From: Streptomyces sp. SAI-127
GTDB lineage: Bacteria > Actinomycetota > Actinomycetes > Streptomycetales > Streptomycetaceae
Direction of reading: 5' to 3'
NCBI RefSeq assembly: GCF_029894425.1
Contig: NZ_JARXYJ010000001.1
Coordinates: forward strand, 9,320,501 to 9,384,500
Length of the DNA: 64,000 nt
The translations under genes were made by a program, and so were the position numbers. This document shows positions 37,585-46,368 of the stretch, in pieces (positions within the stretch are counted from its first letter, which is position 1; every line of letters starts with the position of its first letter). Under the pieces are notes generated by a model, which ran no database searches, had not been told where the DNA came from, and was given only the letters and a program-made list of their open reading frames with translations.

Positions 37585-38610
37585 TCACTTCGGGGCCGGT
37601 TCCTCGGTCAGCGGGTGGGCCGTCGCCAGACCTGCCAGGAGCCCTGCGCCCACCGACACCATCGTGAAGCTCAGCGCGTTGCCGACCGCGGCGATCGCCG
37701 CCAGCGCCGTCAGCGCCGCGCCCGCGGTGAGGACGACGGGCGTGGAGCGGGCAGAGCGCCACAGCGCGTACAGCAGCCAGCAGAAGGCCGCCCCCAGCAG
37801 AAGTGCCCCGACCAGCCCCTGCTCGGCGGCCATCTGAAGCGGTGCCGAGTGAGGTTTCCCGTCGGGCAGCGGTGACTGGGCCGCCGTCGTGCTGAGCCCA
37901 CCGAAGCGGCCCGGTCCCACCCCGAGGGCGGTGTCCTCGCGGGCCAGGCCCAGGGCGTCGTGCCACAGGCCGATCCGGTGCGGGGTGAGCCGGCCGCGCA
38001 GCGACTCGGCGAGTCCGTCCGGTACCGCGTTCCCGGCCACCGCCCAGGTCAGGCCGGTCACCGCGGTCGCGGCGAGGATGAGACCGGCGATGCCCGGACC
38101 GCGGTGGCGCATCTGACCCGCCGCGAGGGAGCACAGCAGCACCGCCGCACAGGTGACCAGCCCGGAGACCGACCCCAGGGCGGCCGAGGCCACCGCGATG
38201 CCGACGGCCATCAGGCGCAGGAGGAGCCGCAGGGCGGGCGATCCGGTGGTCCAGGCGGCGCAGCACGCCGCGCCGGTGGCGAGCGTCAGCAGGGCGGCCG
38301 TCGCGCCCGCGTGACCGAGCGGTGCGATCTCGGGGCCCGGCGCGAGGTGGGGGAGCCCCACCGCCAGGCCCAGTCCGGTCAGCGCGGCGGCGCAAGGGGC
38401 GGCGACCGGCAGCAGCGCCCCCGAGATCCGGCCGGCGGCATACCCAGCGGCCACGGCCAGCAAGGCGAGCAGGACGCCCTCCGGACGGCCGTCGTGCGCG
38501 GCCGCGGTGATCAGCGACCAGGTGGCACTGGCTCCGAGCACCAGCACGCCCACCGCGTCGGAAACGTTTCGTCTGTCGCCGTCCTCCGTAGAACCGGCCA
38601 CAGACGTCAT
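37585..38610 (-). CDS. O-antigen ligase (Wzy_C)-like polytopic membrane protein
   Basis: A protein of about 341 residues with some ten membrane helices. The conserved periplasmic-loop pattern of the O-antigen ligase/polymerase family is visible (DALGLAREDTALGVGPGRFG, then SAPLQMAAEQGLVGALLLG). In Streptomyces such proteins may join or polymerise cell-wall glycans, but the substrate is unknown. The frame is open far upstream. I choose ATG 38610 (GGGG directly before) and note the start is uncertain. It is divergent from lnt. Confidence 0.75.
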   Translation of the reverse strand: MTSVAGSTEDGDRRNVSDAVGVLVLGASATWSLITAAAHDGRPEGVLLALLAVAAGYAAGRISGALLPVAAPCAAALTGLGLAVGLPHLAPGPEIAPLGHAGATAALLTLATGAACCAAWTTGSPALRLLLRLMAVGIAVASAALGSVSGLVTCAAVLLCSLAAGQMRHRGPGIAGLILAATAVTGLTWAVAGNAVPDGLAESLRGRLTPHRIGLWHDALGLAREDTALGVGPGRFGGLSTTAAQSPLPDGKPHSAPLQMAAEQGLVGALLLGAAFCWLLYALWRSARSTPVVLTAGAALTALAAIAAVGNALSFTMVSVGAGLLAGLATAHPLTEEPAPK

Positions 38611-38850
38611 CCCCGTGGAACCCACCCCGCCCCCCGAAACGCCGGTCCCCCGACCTGTGGTCCTCGCCGCCCGCACGCCATCGGCCCGTACGACAGGGAC
38701 TCCGGCACACCGTAACGGCTGATGGGTGATTTGTGGACGAGTTGCGCGGGGTTGCCCGGGCGCATCACGGTTCAGGTGCCCGGCCACGGGTCACGGTCAC
38801 CAGGCGGACCGCGCTGTCGACGTCAAGGTCAACGGCCGTACACTCCCGGA

Positions 38851-40464
38851 GTGACCGTCACCGCAACTTCCGTGGACGAGTCGGACCGGCTGGAACCGCA
38901 GTCCGCGCCCGCCTCCCGCTGGGCCGCCCGGCTCCGTCGTCTCGTCCCGGCCGCCGTCGCGGCGCTCTCCGGAGTGCTGCTGTACGTCAGTTTCCCGCCA
39001 CGCACCCTGTGGTGGCTGGCCGTGCCCGCCTTCGCCGTCTTCGGCTGGGTGCTGCGCGGCCGCGGCTGGAAGGCGGCCTTCGGTCTCGGCTATCTCTTCG
39101 GCCTGGGCTTCCTGCTGCCGCTGCTGGTGTGGACCGGCGTCGAGGTCGGCCCCGGGCCCTGGCTGGCACTGGTGGCGATCGAGGCGATCTTCGTCGCGCT
39201 GGTCGGCGTGGGTGTCGCCGCGGTGTCGAAGCTGCCGGGCTCGCCGGTGTGGGCGGCGGCCGTGTGGATCGCCGGAGAAGCCGCACGCGCGCGTGCGCCG
39301 TTCCATGGCTTTCCCTGGGGCAAGATCGCGTTCGGACAGGCGGACGGCGTCTTCCTGCCGCTCGCCGCGGTCGGCGGCACGCCCGTCCTGAGCTTCGCCG
39401 TCGTGCTGTGCGGGTTCGGCCTGTACGAGATCGTTCGGCTGGTCGTGGAGCGGCGGGGGACCGGTGCCGTACGACGTCCGGCCGCGGCCGTGGCCCTGCT
39501 GAGCGTGGCCGTGCCGGTGGTCGGAGCGCTCGCGGCCCGGACGCTGGTGAGCGACAAGGCCGAGGACGGCACCGTGACCGTCGCGGCCATCCAGGGCAAC
39601 GTGCCGCGCGCGGGGCTGGAGTTCAACGCCCAGCGGCGGGCCGTGCTCGACTACCACGCGCGCGAGACCGAGCGGCTGGCCGCCGAGGTGAAGGCCGGCA
39701 AGATCGCGAAGCCCGACATCGTGCTGTGGCCGGAGAACTCCTCCGACGTCGACCCCTTCACCGACGCGGACGCGGCCTTGATCATCGAGCAGGCGGCCAA
39801 GGCCATCGACGCGCCGATCTCCGTCGGCGGCGTCGTCGAACGGGACGGCAAGCTCTACAACGAGCAGATCCTGTGGGACCCGGTCAAGGGCCCCACCGAC
39901 ACCTACGACAAGCGGCAGATCCAGCCGTTCGGCGAGTACCTGCCGCTGCGCTCCCTCGTCGGCGCGATCAACAAGAACTGGACCTCCATGGTCCGCCAGG
40001 ACTTCAGCCGGGGCACCAAGCCGGGCGTGTTCCAGATGGCCAACGCCAAGGTCGGCCTGGTCACCTGCTACGAGGCCGCGTTCGACTGGGCCGTGCGCTC
40101 CGAGGTCACTGACGGCGCGCAGCTGATCTCCGTGCCGAGCAACAACGCGACCTTCGACCGCAGCGAGATGACCTACCAGCAGCTCGCCATGTCACGGGTG
40201 CGTGCCGTGGAGCACAGCCGGACCGTCACCGTGCCCGTGACCAGCGGCGTCAGCGCGATCATCATGCCGGACGGGAAGATCACCCAGAGGACCGGGATGT
40301 TCGTGGCCGACTCGCTGGTGCAGAAGGTGCCGCTGCGGTCGACTGAGACCCCGGCGACCCGGCTGGGTATCCTGCCCGAAATGGCCCTGGTGCTGGTCGC
40401 CGCGGGCGGGCTCGGCTGGGCGATCGGCGCCGGAGTGCGAGGGCGTCGCGCCGGTGACGCGTAA
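38851..40464 (+). CDS. lnt: Apolipoprotein N-acyltransferase Lnt
   Basis: A 537-residue enzyme that N-acylates lipoproteins in the membrane. N-terminal helices (about 25-235) are followed by a nitrilase domain with the catalytic triad in place: Glu in LWPENSS (about 295), Lys in TYDKRQIQPFGEYLP (about 354) and Cys in VTCYEAAFDW (about 406). A final helix is near 510-530. GTG 38851 follows TACACT by six bases (leaderless). Streptomyces usually carry two Lnt paralogues; which one this is cannot be told. Confidence 0.92.
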   Translation: MTVTATSVDESDRLEPQSAPASRWAARLRRLVPAAVAALSGVLLYVSFPPRTLWWLAVPAFAVFGWVLRGRGWKAAFGLGYLFGLGFLLPLLVWTGVEVGPGPWLALVAIEAIFVALVGVGVAAVSKLPGSPVWAAAVWIAGEAARARAPFHGFPWGKIAFGQADGVFLPLAAVGGTPVLSFAVVLCGFGLYEIVRLVVERRGTGAVRRPAAAVALLSVAVPVVGALAARTLVSDKAEDGTVTVAAIQGNVPRAGLEFNAQRRAVLDYHARETERLAAEVKAGKIAKPDIVLWPENSSDVDPFTDADAALIIEQAAKAIDAPISVGGVVERDGKLYNEQILWDPVKGPTDTYDKRQIQPFGEYLPLRSLVGAINKNWTSMVRQDFSRGTKPGVFQMANAKVGLVTCYEAAFDWAVRSEVTDGAQLISVPSNNATFDRSEMTYQQLAMSRVRAVEHSRTVTVPVTSGVSAIIMPDGKITQRTGMFVADSLVQKVPLRSTETPATRLGILPEMALVLVAAGGLGWAIGAGVRGRRAGDA

Positions 40465-40532
40465 CCGTACGCCGGTCGTACGCCCCCTGAAGATCACCAA
40501 GGCGCCATGACCGGCCGGTTAGGGTCGCAGAC

Positions 40533-41012
40533 ATGGCTACTCCTGATTTCATCCGCACCCTGCGCGGGTCCATAGGTCATGAACTGCTCTGGCTCCCCGG
40601 CATCAGCGCCGTCGTCCTCGACGACGAAGGCAGAGTGCTGCTCAACCGGCGCTCGGACACCCGCAGGTGGTCGCTGATCGGTGGCATCCCGGAACCGGGG
40701 GAGCAGCCCGCGGCCTGTGCCGTGCGGGAGGTCGAGGAGGAGACGGGCGTGCACTGCGTCGTCGAGCGGGTGATCGTCGTCCAGGCGCTCAAGCCCGTGA
40801 CGTACGACAACGGCGACACCTGCCAGTACATGGACATCTCGTTCCGCTGCCGGGCCGTCGGCGGCGAGGCGCGGGTCAACGACGACGAGTCGCTGGACGT
40901 GGGGTGGTTCGCGGTGGACGCCCTCCCGGAACTGAACGAGTTCGGGCTGCAGCGGATCAAGCAGGCACTGACCGACGCACCCACATGGTTCGACCCTACG
41001 AGTTCAGAGTGA
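40533..41012 (+). CDS. Nudix hydrolase
   Basis: A 159-residue single-domain Nudix protein with the full box GGIPEPGEQPAACAVREVEE followed by ETGV. The C-terminal part (DESLDVGWFAVDALPEL) is typical of ADP-ribose or dNTP-type hydrolases. TAGGGT lies seven bases before the ATG (leaderless). It is monocistronic, with the bdhA-like promoter region immediately downstream. Confidence 0.9.
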   Translation: MATPDFIRTLRGSIGHELLWLPGISAVVLDDEGRVLLNRRSDTRRWSLIGGIPEPGEQPAACAVREVEEETGVHCVVERVIVVQALKPVTYDNGDTCQYMDISFRCRAVGGEARVNDDESLDVGWFAVDALPELNEFGLQRIKQALTDAPTWFDPTSSE

Positions 41013-41023
41013 AGTATGGGGTG

Positions 41024-41039
41024 TCACCACATGTAGTGA
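41024..41039. promoter_or_regulatory. ACATGT-centred palindrome upstream of the hydroxybutyrate dehydrogenase gene
   Basis: TCACCACATGTAGTGA is symmetric except for one pair. It lies 28 bases upstream of the gene start, overlapping the promoter upstream of TAGGAT (41055-41060). The same core occurs twice upstream of the MFS gene at 45386 and 45434. Confidence 0.6.
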
Positions 41040-41066
41040 GGATCGGGCGCTCCCTAGGATCGGAGC

Positions 41067-41869
41067 ATGACCGCTAGCAGCGCCCTCCCGGGCCCCCACG
41101 CCCCCACGCTCGACCTCGGCGGCCGCACCGCCCTCGTCACCGGCGCGGCCGGCGGCATCGGCCGCGCCTGTGCGCTGCGGCTCGCGGCGGCCGGGGCCAA
41201 GGTGAGAGCGGTCGACCGGGACGCGGCCGGTCTGGACGCGCTCGCCGAGCGGTCCGCGGGGCTGGCGGGCACCGTCGAACCGCTGGTCCTCGACCTCACC
41301 GACCTGGACGCCGCCGAACACGCCGCCGCGGGCACCGACGTCCTCGTCAACAACGCCGGCCTCCAACTCGTGCGCCCCATCGAGGAGTTCCCGCCCGAGG
41401 TGTTCCACACGGTGCTCACCGTGATGCTGGAGGCGCCGTTCCGCCTGATCCGCGGCGCCCTGCCGCACATGTACGGGCAGGGGTGTGGGGGCGCATCGTC
41501 AACGTGTCCTCGGTCCACGGCCTGCGCGCCTCGGCGTACAAGGTGGCCTATGTGGCCGCCAAACACGGTCTGGAGGGTCTGTCCAAGACGGCCGCCCTCG
41601 AAGGCGCCCCCCACGGAGTGACCTCGAACTGTGTGAACCCCGCCTATGTGCGTACCCCACTGGTCGAGCGGCAGATCGCCGACCAGGCCCTTGCGCACGG
41701 CATCCCCGAGGAGCGGGTGGTGTCCGAGGTGCTGCTCCAGGACAGCGCGCTCAAGCGGCTCATCGAGCCGGAGGAGGTCGCCGAGGCCGTGGCGTACCTG
41801 TGCGGCCCGCAGGCGTCCTTCGTCACCGGAACGTCGCTCGTCCTCGACGGCGGCTGGACCGCGCACTGA
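41067..41869 (+). pseudogene. bdhA: 3-hydroxybutyrate dehydrogenase (short-chain), broken by a 2-base insertion
   Basis: An SDR enzyme interconverting 3-hydroxybutyrate and acetoacetate. The NAD motif TGAAGGIGRA, NNAGLQ and, after the break, IVNVSSVHGLRAS, catalytic YVAAKHG and GGWTAH terminus are all present, but the frame changes at TGTG 41484-41487. Deleting one TG gives a continuous protein of about 266 residues reading MYGQGWGRIVNVSS. TAGGAT lies six bases before the ATG. The following PucR-type regulator and convergent MFS gene form a conserved-looking ketone-body locus. Mutation or sequence error is undecided. Confidence 0.85.
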
Positions 41870-41933
41870 CCGGCATCCGGCCGCACGTCACGCCGCCCGG
41901 AGTTTTCCACAGGCCTGACGGGGTGAGCGTGCG

Positions 41934-43871
41934 ATGAGCAATCCTGTGGGCATGTCCAGCGATCACGTGCAGTCCGCCGAGCGCCCCGCAGGCAGTGCCG
42001 AGGCACCCTTCCTCGAGCTGCTCGCCAGGGGCGCGTCCGCCGACGCCTACGAGCAGCCGGTGCTGATCGCCCGCGCCGAGGGAAGGCCGGCCGAGCGGAT
42101 CGCCGCGCTCGAAGCGGCCAAGGCGGTCGCCCTGCGGGTGCGCTCCGAGCTGGAGGGCCGACGCCGGCGGGAGGCCGAGCTGTCCGCCCTGTTCGAGACC
42201 GCCCACGACCTGGCCGGGCTTCGAGACCTGGACGCCGTGCTGCGGGCCATCGTGCAGCGCGCCCGGTCCCTGCTCGGCACGGACGTGGCCTACCTCAGCC
42301 TGAACGACCCGGCGCGGGGCGACACCTACATGCGGGTCACCGAGGGCTCGGTCGCGGCCCGCTTCCAGCAGCTGCGGCTCGGGATGGGCGAGGGGCTCGG
42401 CGGACTGGTCGCCCAGACCGCCCGTCCCTATGTCACCGACGACTACTTCAAGGACGACCGCTTCCAGCACACCCTCACCATCGACGCGGGCGTACGGGAC
42501 GAGGGCCTGGTCGCCATCCTCGGCGTGCCGCTGACGCTGGGGCACCACGTCATCGGGGTGCTGTTCGCGGCGGACCGGCGTGCCCGCGTCTTCGAGCGGG
42601 AGCAGATCGCGCTCCTCGGTTCCTTCGCCGCGCTGGCCGCGGCCGCCATCGACACCGCGAACCTGCTCACCGAGACCCGTTCGGCCCTGACCGAGCTGGA
42701 GCGGGCCAACGAGATCATCCGGGATCACAGCGGCGTCATCGAGCGCGCCTCCGACGTCCACGACCGGCTCGCCGAACTGGTGCTGCGGGGTGGCGGGGTG
42801 CACGACGTGGCCGCTGCCGTCTCCGAGATCCTCGACGGCACGGTCGAGTTCTCCGAGGTCGCGCCCGCCGAGGCGCTGGAGGCCTCCCGGGCCGAAGGCC
42901 ACGCCGTGCGGCACAAGGACGACTGGATCGCCGCGGTCGCCGCCGGCGGAGAATTCCTGGGTGCCCTCGTGCTGCGCGGCCACCCCGGACTCGACCCCGT
43001 CGACCAGCGCACCCTGGAGCGCGCCGCGATGGTCACCTCGCTGCTCCTGCTGGCCCGGCGTTCCGCCGCCGAGGCCGAACAGCGGGTGCGCGGCGAGCTC
43101 CTGGACGACCTGCTCGACGCCCGCGACCGCGATCCTCGGCTGCTGCGCGAACGCGCCGTCCGGCTGGACGCCGACCTCGACGCCACCCACATCGTGCTGG
43201 CCGCCCGTCTCGAAGGCACCGCGGCCGACGCCGACCAGGAGGCGGCCGCCCGCAGACGCCTGTGGTCCGCGTCCTCCCACCTCGCTGCCACCCGGCACGG
43301 CCTGGCCGCCGCCCGCGACGGCGGCACCGTCCTGCTGCTGCCCCTCACCACAGGGGACACGGCCACCGAACTGGCCCGCCGCACCGCCGGACACCTCGGC
43401 ACAGCCGTCCACGAGGCGGTGACCGTCGGCGCCTCGGCGCCGGTCCGCGATCTCGCCGCCCGCCCGGACGCCGTTGCCGCGGCCTACGAGGAGGGCCGTC
43501 GCTGCCTCGACGCGCTGCGCCTCCTGGGCCGCTCGGGAGACGGTGCCGCCGCCGAGGACTTCGGATTCCTCGGACTGCTCCTCGCCGGTGACCGGGACAT
43601 CGCGGGCTTCGTCGACCGGACCATCGGCCCGGTCGTCGCGTACGACGACCGGCGGGGCACCGATCTGCTGCGCACCCTCGACGCCTACTTCGCGTGCGGG
43701 ATGAGCCCGGCCCGCACCAAGGACGAGCTGCACGTCCATGTGAACACCGTCGCCCAGCGCCTGGAGCGCGTGGGCCGTCTGCTCGGTGAGGACTGGCAGC
43801 GCCCCGCCCGCGCGTTGGAGATCCAACTGGCCCTGAGGCTGCACCGGTTGTCGGCGCCGACGCGGCACTGA
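41934..43871 (+). CDS. GAF-domain PucR/CdaR-type transcriptional regulator
   Basis: A 645-residue regulator: an N-terminal coiled region, a GAF domain (about 85-240, RSLLGTDVAYLSLNDPARGD, GVPLTLGHHVIGVLFAADRR), a central PucR/GGDEF-like region (about 370-540), and a C-terminal PucR HTH (MSPARTKDELHVHVNTVAQR then LERVGRLLG). It sits directly downstream of the hydroxybutyrate dehydrogenase gene and tail-to-tail with the MFS gene, and likely activates both in response to a small organic acid (inference). ATG 41934 is used; ATG 41952 is an alternative. Confidence 0.85.
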   Translation: MSNPVGMSSDHVQSAERPAGSAEAPFLELLARGASADAYEQPVLIARAEGRPAERIAALEAAKAVALRVRSELEGRRRREAELSALFETAHDLAGLRDLDAVLRAIVQRARSLLGTDVAYLSLNDPARGDTYMRVTEGSVAARFQQLRLGMGEGLGGLVAQTARPYVTDDYFKDDRFQHTLTIDAGVRDEGLVAILGVPLTLGHHVIGVLFAADRRARVFEREQIALLGSFAALAAAAIDTANLLTETRSALTELERANEIIRDHSGVIERASDVHDRLAELVLRGGGVHDVAAAVSEILDGTVEFSEVAPAEALEASRAEGHAVRHKDDWIAAVAAGGEFLGALVLRGHPGLDPVDQRTLERAAMVTSLLLLARRSAAEAEQRVRGELLDDLLDARDRDPRLLRERAVRLDADLDATHIVLAARLEGTAADADQEAAARRRLWSASSHLAATRHGLAAARDGGTVLLLPLTTGDTATELARRTAGHLGTAVHEAVTVGASAPVRDLAARPDAVAAAYEEGRRCLDALRLLGRSGDGAAAEDFGFLGLLLAGDRDIAGFVDRTIGPVVAYDDRRGTDLLRTLDAYFACGMSPARTKDELHVHVNTVAQRLERVGRLLGEDWQRPARALEIQLALRLHRLSAPTRH

Positions 43872-43925
43872 CCCCCGCACGCGCGTTGCGTACGGGGGCC
43901 GGTGAGGTCGGGCACCGTCCAGGGT

Positions 43926-45314
43926 TCAGGCGGTCCGGGCGTCCGCGGCGGGGGACTTGGCCGCGGGCTCCGGCTCGTCGTCCGGCTCGACGTCGGCCAG
44001 GTCCCGGTGGCGCGTCTCCTTGGCGACACCTACGGCGACGATCGTCAGGACGGCCGCGGCGATGACGTACAGGGCGATCGGTGTGGAGCTGCCGTAGTCG
44101 GAGAGGAGCGCGGTGGCGATGAGAGGTGCCGGGGCACCTGCCGCGACGGAGGCGAACTGAGCGCCGATGGAGGCACCGGAGTACCGCATCCGGGTCGCGA
44201 ACATCTCTGAGAAGAAGGCCGCTTGGGGCGCGTACATGGCGCCGTGCATGACGAGCCCGACGGTCACCGCGAGGATCATGTTGCCGAAGCCGCCGGTGTC
44301 GATGAGCGAGAAGAAGGGGAACATCCACAGCCCCACGCCGACCGCGCCGAGCAGGTACACGGGGCGCCGGCCGACGCGGTCCGACAGGGCTCCCCAGGCG
44401 GGGATCACCGCGAAGTGCACGGCCGAGGCGATCAGTACCGAGTTGAGGGCGGTCTGCTTGGAGACTCCGGCCGACGTGGTGGCGTAGACCAGGATGAACG
44501 CGGTGATGACGTAGTAGCTGATGTTCTCCGCCATGCGCGCGCCCATCGCGACCAGCACATCGCGCCAGTGGTGGCGCAGCACGGAGACGATCGGCAGCTT
44601 CTCGGCCGCGCCGTCCCGCGCCGCCTTGCGGGCCTCCGCCTGCGCCAACGCCTGCTTGAACACCGGGGATTCGTCGACGGACAGCCGTATCCACAGGCCG
44701 ACGATCACCAGGACGCCGGAGAGCAGGAAGGGAATCCGCCAGCCCCAGCTGACGAACGCGGCGTCCGACAGCACGGCGGTCAGCAGCGACAGCACACCCG
44801 TGGCGAGGAGTTGTCCGGCCGGCGCGCCGGTCTGCGGCCACGAGGCCCAGAAGCCGCGCCGCCGGGCGTCCCCGTGCTCGGACACGAGGAGTACGGCTCC
44901 GCCCCACTCTCCGCCGAGCGCGAAGCCCTGGACCAGGCGCAGCACGGTCAGCAGCACGGGGGCGGCCGTGCCGACGGTCGCGTGCGTGGGCAGCAGCCCG
45001 ATCGCGAAGGTCGCCCCGCCCATCAGCAGCAGGCTCAGGACCAGCAGCTTCTTGCGTCCGAGCCGGTCGCCGTAGTGCCCGAACACCAGGGCACCGAGCG
45101 GACGGGCGGCGAATCCGACGGCGTACGTCAGGAACGACAGCAGCGTGCCGACGAGCGGGTCGGAGTCGGGAAAGAACAGCTTGTTGAAGACCAGGGCGGC
45201 CGCGGAGCCGTAGAGGAAGAAGTCGTACCACTCGATGGTGGTGCCGATGAGGCTGGCGGCGACGATGCGCCTCAAGTTGTTCGGCGTCGGGGGAGCGGAT
45301 GCTGCGGAGGCCAT
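43926..45314 (-). CDS. MFS transporter, metabolite:H+ symporter (ShiA/KgtP-like) family
   Basis: A 462-residue permease with 12 predicted helices. N-terminal IGTTIEWYDFFLYGSAAALVF minus its last residue and GHYGDRLGRKK (loop 2-3 signature) place it with proton-driven importers of organic acids, such as 2-oxoglutarate, shikimate or hydroxybutyrate. The C-terminal tail is acidic. GAGGAAG lies about nine bases before ATG 45314. Context with the 3-hydroxybutyrate dehydrogenase gene suggests uptake of 3-hydroxybutyrate or a related acid. Confidence 0.9.
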   Translation of the reverse strand: MASAASAPPTPNNLRRIVAASLIGTTIEWYDFFLYGSAAALVFNKLFFPDSDPLVGTLLSFLTYAVGFAARPLGALVFGHYGDRLGRKKLLVLSLLLMGGATFAIGLLPTHATVGTAAPVLLTVLRLVQGFALGGEWGGAVLLVSEHGDARRRGFWASWPQTGAPAGQLLATGVLSLLTAVLSDAAFVSWGWRIPFLLSGVLVIVGLWIRLSVDESPVFKQALAQAEARKAARDGAAEKLPIVSVLRHHWRDVLVAMGARMAENISYYVITAFILVYATTSAGVSKQTALNSVLIASAVHFAVIPAWGALSDRVGRRPVYLLGAVGVGLWMFPFFSLIDTGGFGNMILAVTVGLVMHGAMYAPQAAFFSEMFATRMRYSGASIGAQFASVAAGAPAPLIATALLSDYGSSTPIALYVIAAAVLTIVAVGVAKETRHRDLADVEPDDEPEPAAKSPAADARTA

Positions 45315-45347
45315 GTGCGCCACTTCCTCGTGTGCGGTGGGGACGGG

Positions 45348-45377
45348 TATGTATGCGCACACCGTAGGAACGCGCAA
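45348..45377 (-). promoter_or_regulatory. Promoter of the MFS transporter gene
   Basis: On the minus strand TTGCGC (45372-45377) and TACATA (45348-45353) are 18 bases apart. The first ACATGT palindrome lies immediately upstream of the -35, where an activator would bind. Confidence 0.5.
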
Positions 45378-45385
45378 TTGACGGG

Positions 45386-45441
45386 CACATGTGGCGGGGC
45401 AACACAGTTCTGGGGTGGGCTATGCGGAGACTCCACATGTG
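45386..45441. promoter_or_regulatory. Two ACATGT-centred sites upstream of the MFS gene
   Basis: CACATGTG at 45386-45393 and 45434-45441, 48 bases apart. In opposite orientations they share a wider pattern (GGGC, optional G, CACATGTGG). They match the core of the site before the hydroxybutyrate dehydrogenase gene. They lie between this gene and the divergent hydrolase gene. Confidence 0.55.
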
Positions 45442-45548
45442 CGCCCTCGCGAGCGCGGAACTTGTTCCACACCTGACCGTCGGTACGGCCGCTCTGCTGT
45501 CGGCCGAGCCGGTCGCGGCTCCGACAGCGTGGGCGACAGGATCGTCCC

Positions 45549-46241
45549 ATGCAGCCGATCTTCGTTCTCGTGCACAGTCCGTCCGTAGGACCCTCGACTT
45601 GGCACCCCGTCGCCGAACACCTGGTGGCGGCGGGACACCGGGCACGGGTGCCGTCACTCCTGCACGTGGGCGCCGGCCCCGCGCCCTTCTGGCCCCGCGT
45701 GGTCGACGCAGTACGCGACGACCTCCGCGAAGTACCGGTCGACAGCCCCCTCGTGCTGGTCGCCCACAGCAACGCGGGGCTGTTCCTCCCGGCGATCCGC
45801 TCCGGCCTCGACCATGCGGTGACCGCCTCGGTCTTCGTCGATGCCGCACTGCCGGCCCGTATCGGACCCACCCCTGTCGCCTCGCCCGAGTTGCTGGAGT
45901 TCCTCCGCCCGAAGGCCGTGAACGGCAGGCTGCCGCGCTGGACCGACTGGTGGGACGAGGCAGAGATCGCCCCCATGTTCGCCGATCCGCAGGTGCGCCA
46001 GAAGGTGGTGGAGGAGCAGCCCGCTCTGCCCCTGTCCTACTACGAGCAGCACATTCCGGTCCCCGACGGCTGGGACGACCACCCCTGCTCCTACCTGCTG
46101 TTCGGCCCGCCGTACGACGGACCTGCCGACGAGGCGCGCCGACGCGGCTGGCGTGTGGCCCACTTGCCCGGTGCACACCTCCACCAGATCGTCGATCCCG
46201 TCGGCACGGTCCGGCACCTCGTCGAGCTCTCCGCTCACTGA
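45549..46241 (+). CDS. Alpha/beta hydrolase
   Basis: A 230-residue alpha/beta-hydrolase-fold protein. FVLVHSPSVGPSTWHPVAEHL at the start has the oxyanion-type HS turn, and VLVAHSNAGLF holds the candidate nucleophile in an A-H-S-N-A-G elbow (G/AxSxG). A His is likely supplied by LPGAHLHQIVDP. The substrate is unknown. CAGGAT lies six bases before the ATG (leaderless). Confidence 0.8.
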   Translation: MQPIFVLVHSPSVGPSTWHPVAEHLVAAGHRARVPSLLHVGAGPAPFWPRVVDAVRDDLREVPVDSPLVLVAHSNAGLFLPAIRSGLDHAVTASVFVDAALPARIGPTPVASPELLEFLRPKAVNGRLPRWTDWWDEAEIAPMFADPQVRQKVVEEQPALPLSYYEQHIPVPDGWDDHPCSYLLFGPPYDGPADEARRRGWRVAHLPGAHLHQIVDPVGTVRHLVELSAH

Positions 46242-46368
46242 GAAGTCACCGGTGTACGCCCGCAGTTGGGAGAAGGCTAAGGTCACCCCGACCGCCCTTT
46301 CGACGCCGTGCCCGACCGGGGCCGTGGCGGTCCGGCGGGCCGAGTCGGAGAGGAAAGGGCGGTACGAC

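Noticed and set aside
46153..46368. Upstream extension of the squalene/phytoene-type gene to 46153
   Set aside because: It overlaps the preceding hydrolase gene and adds 72 residues with no family resemblance; GTG 46369 has a good ribosome-binding site.
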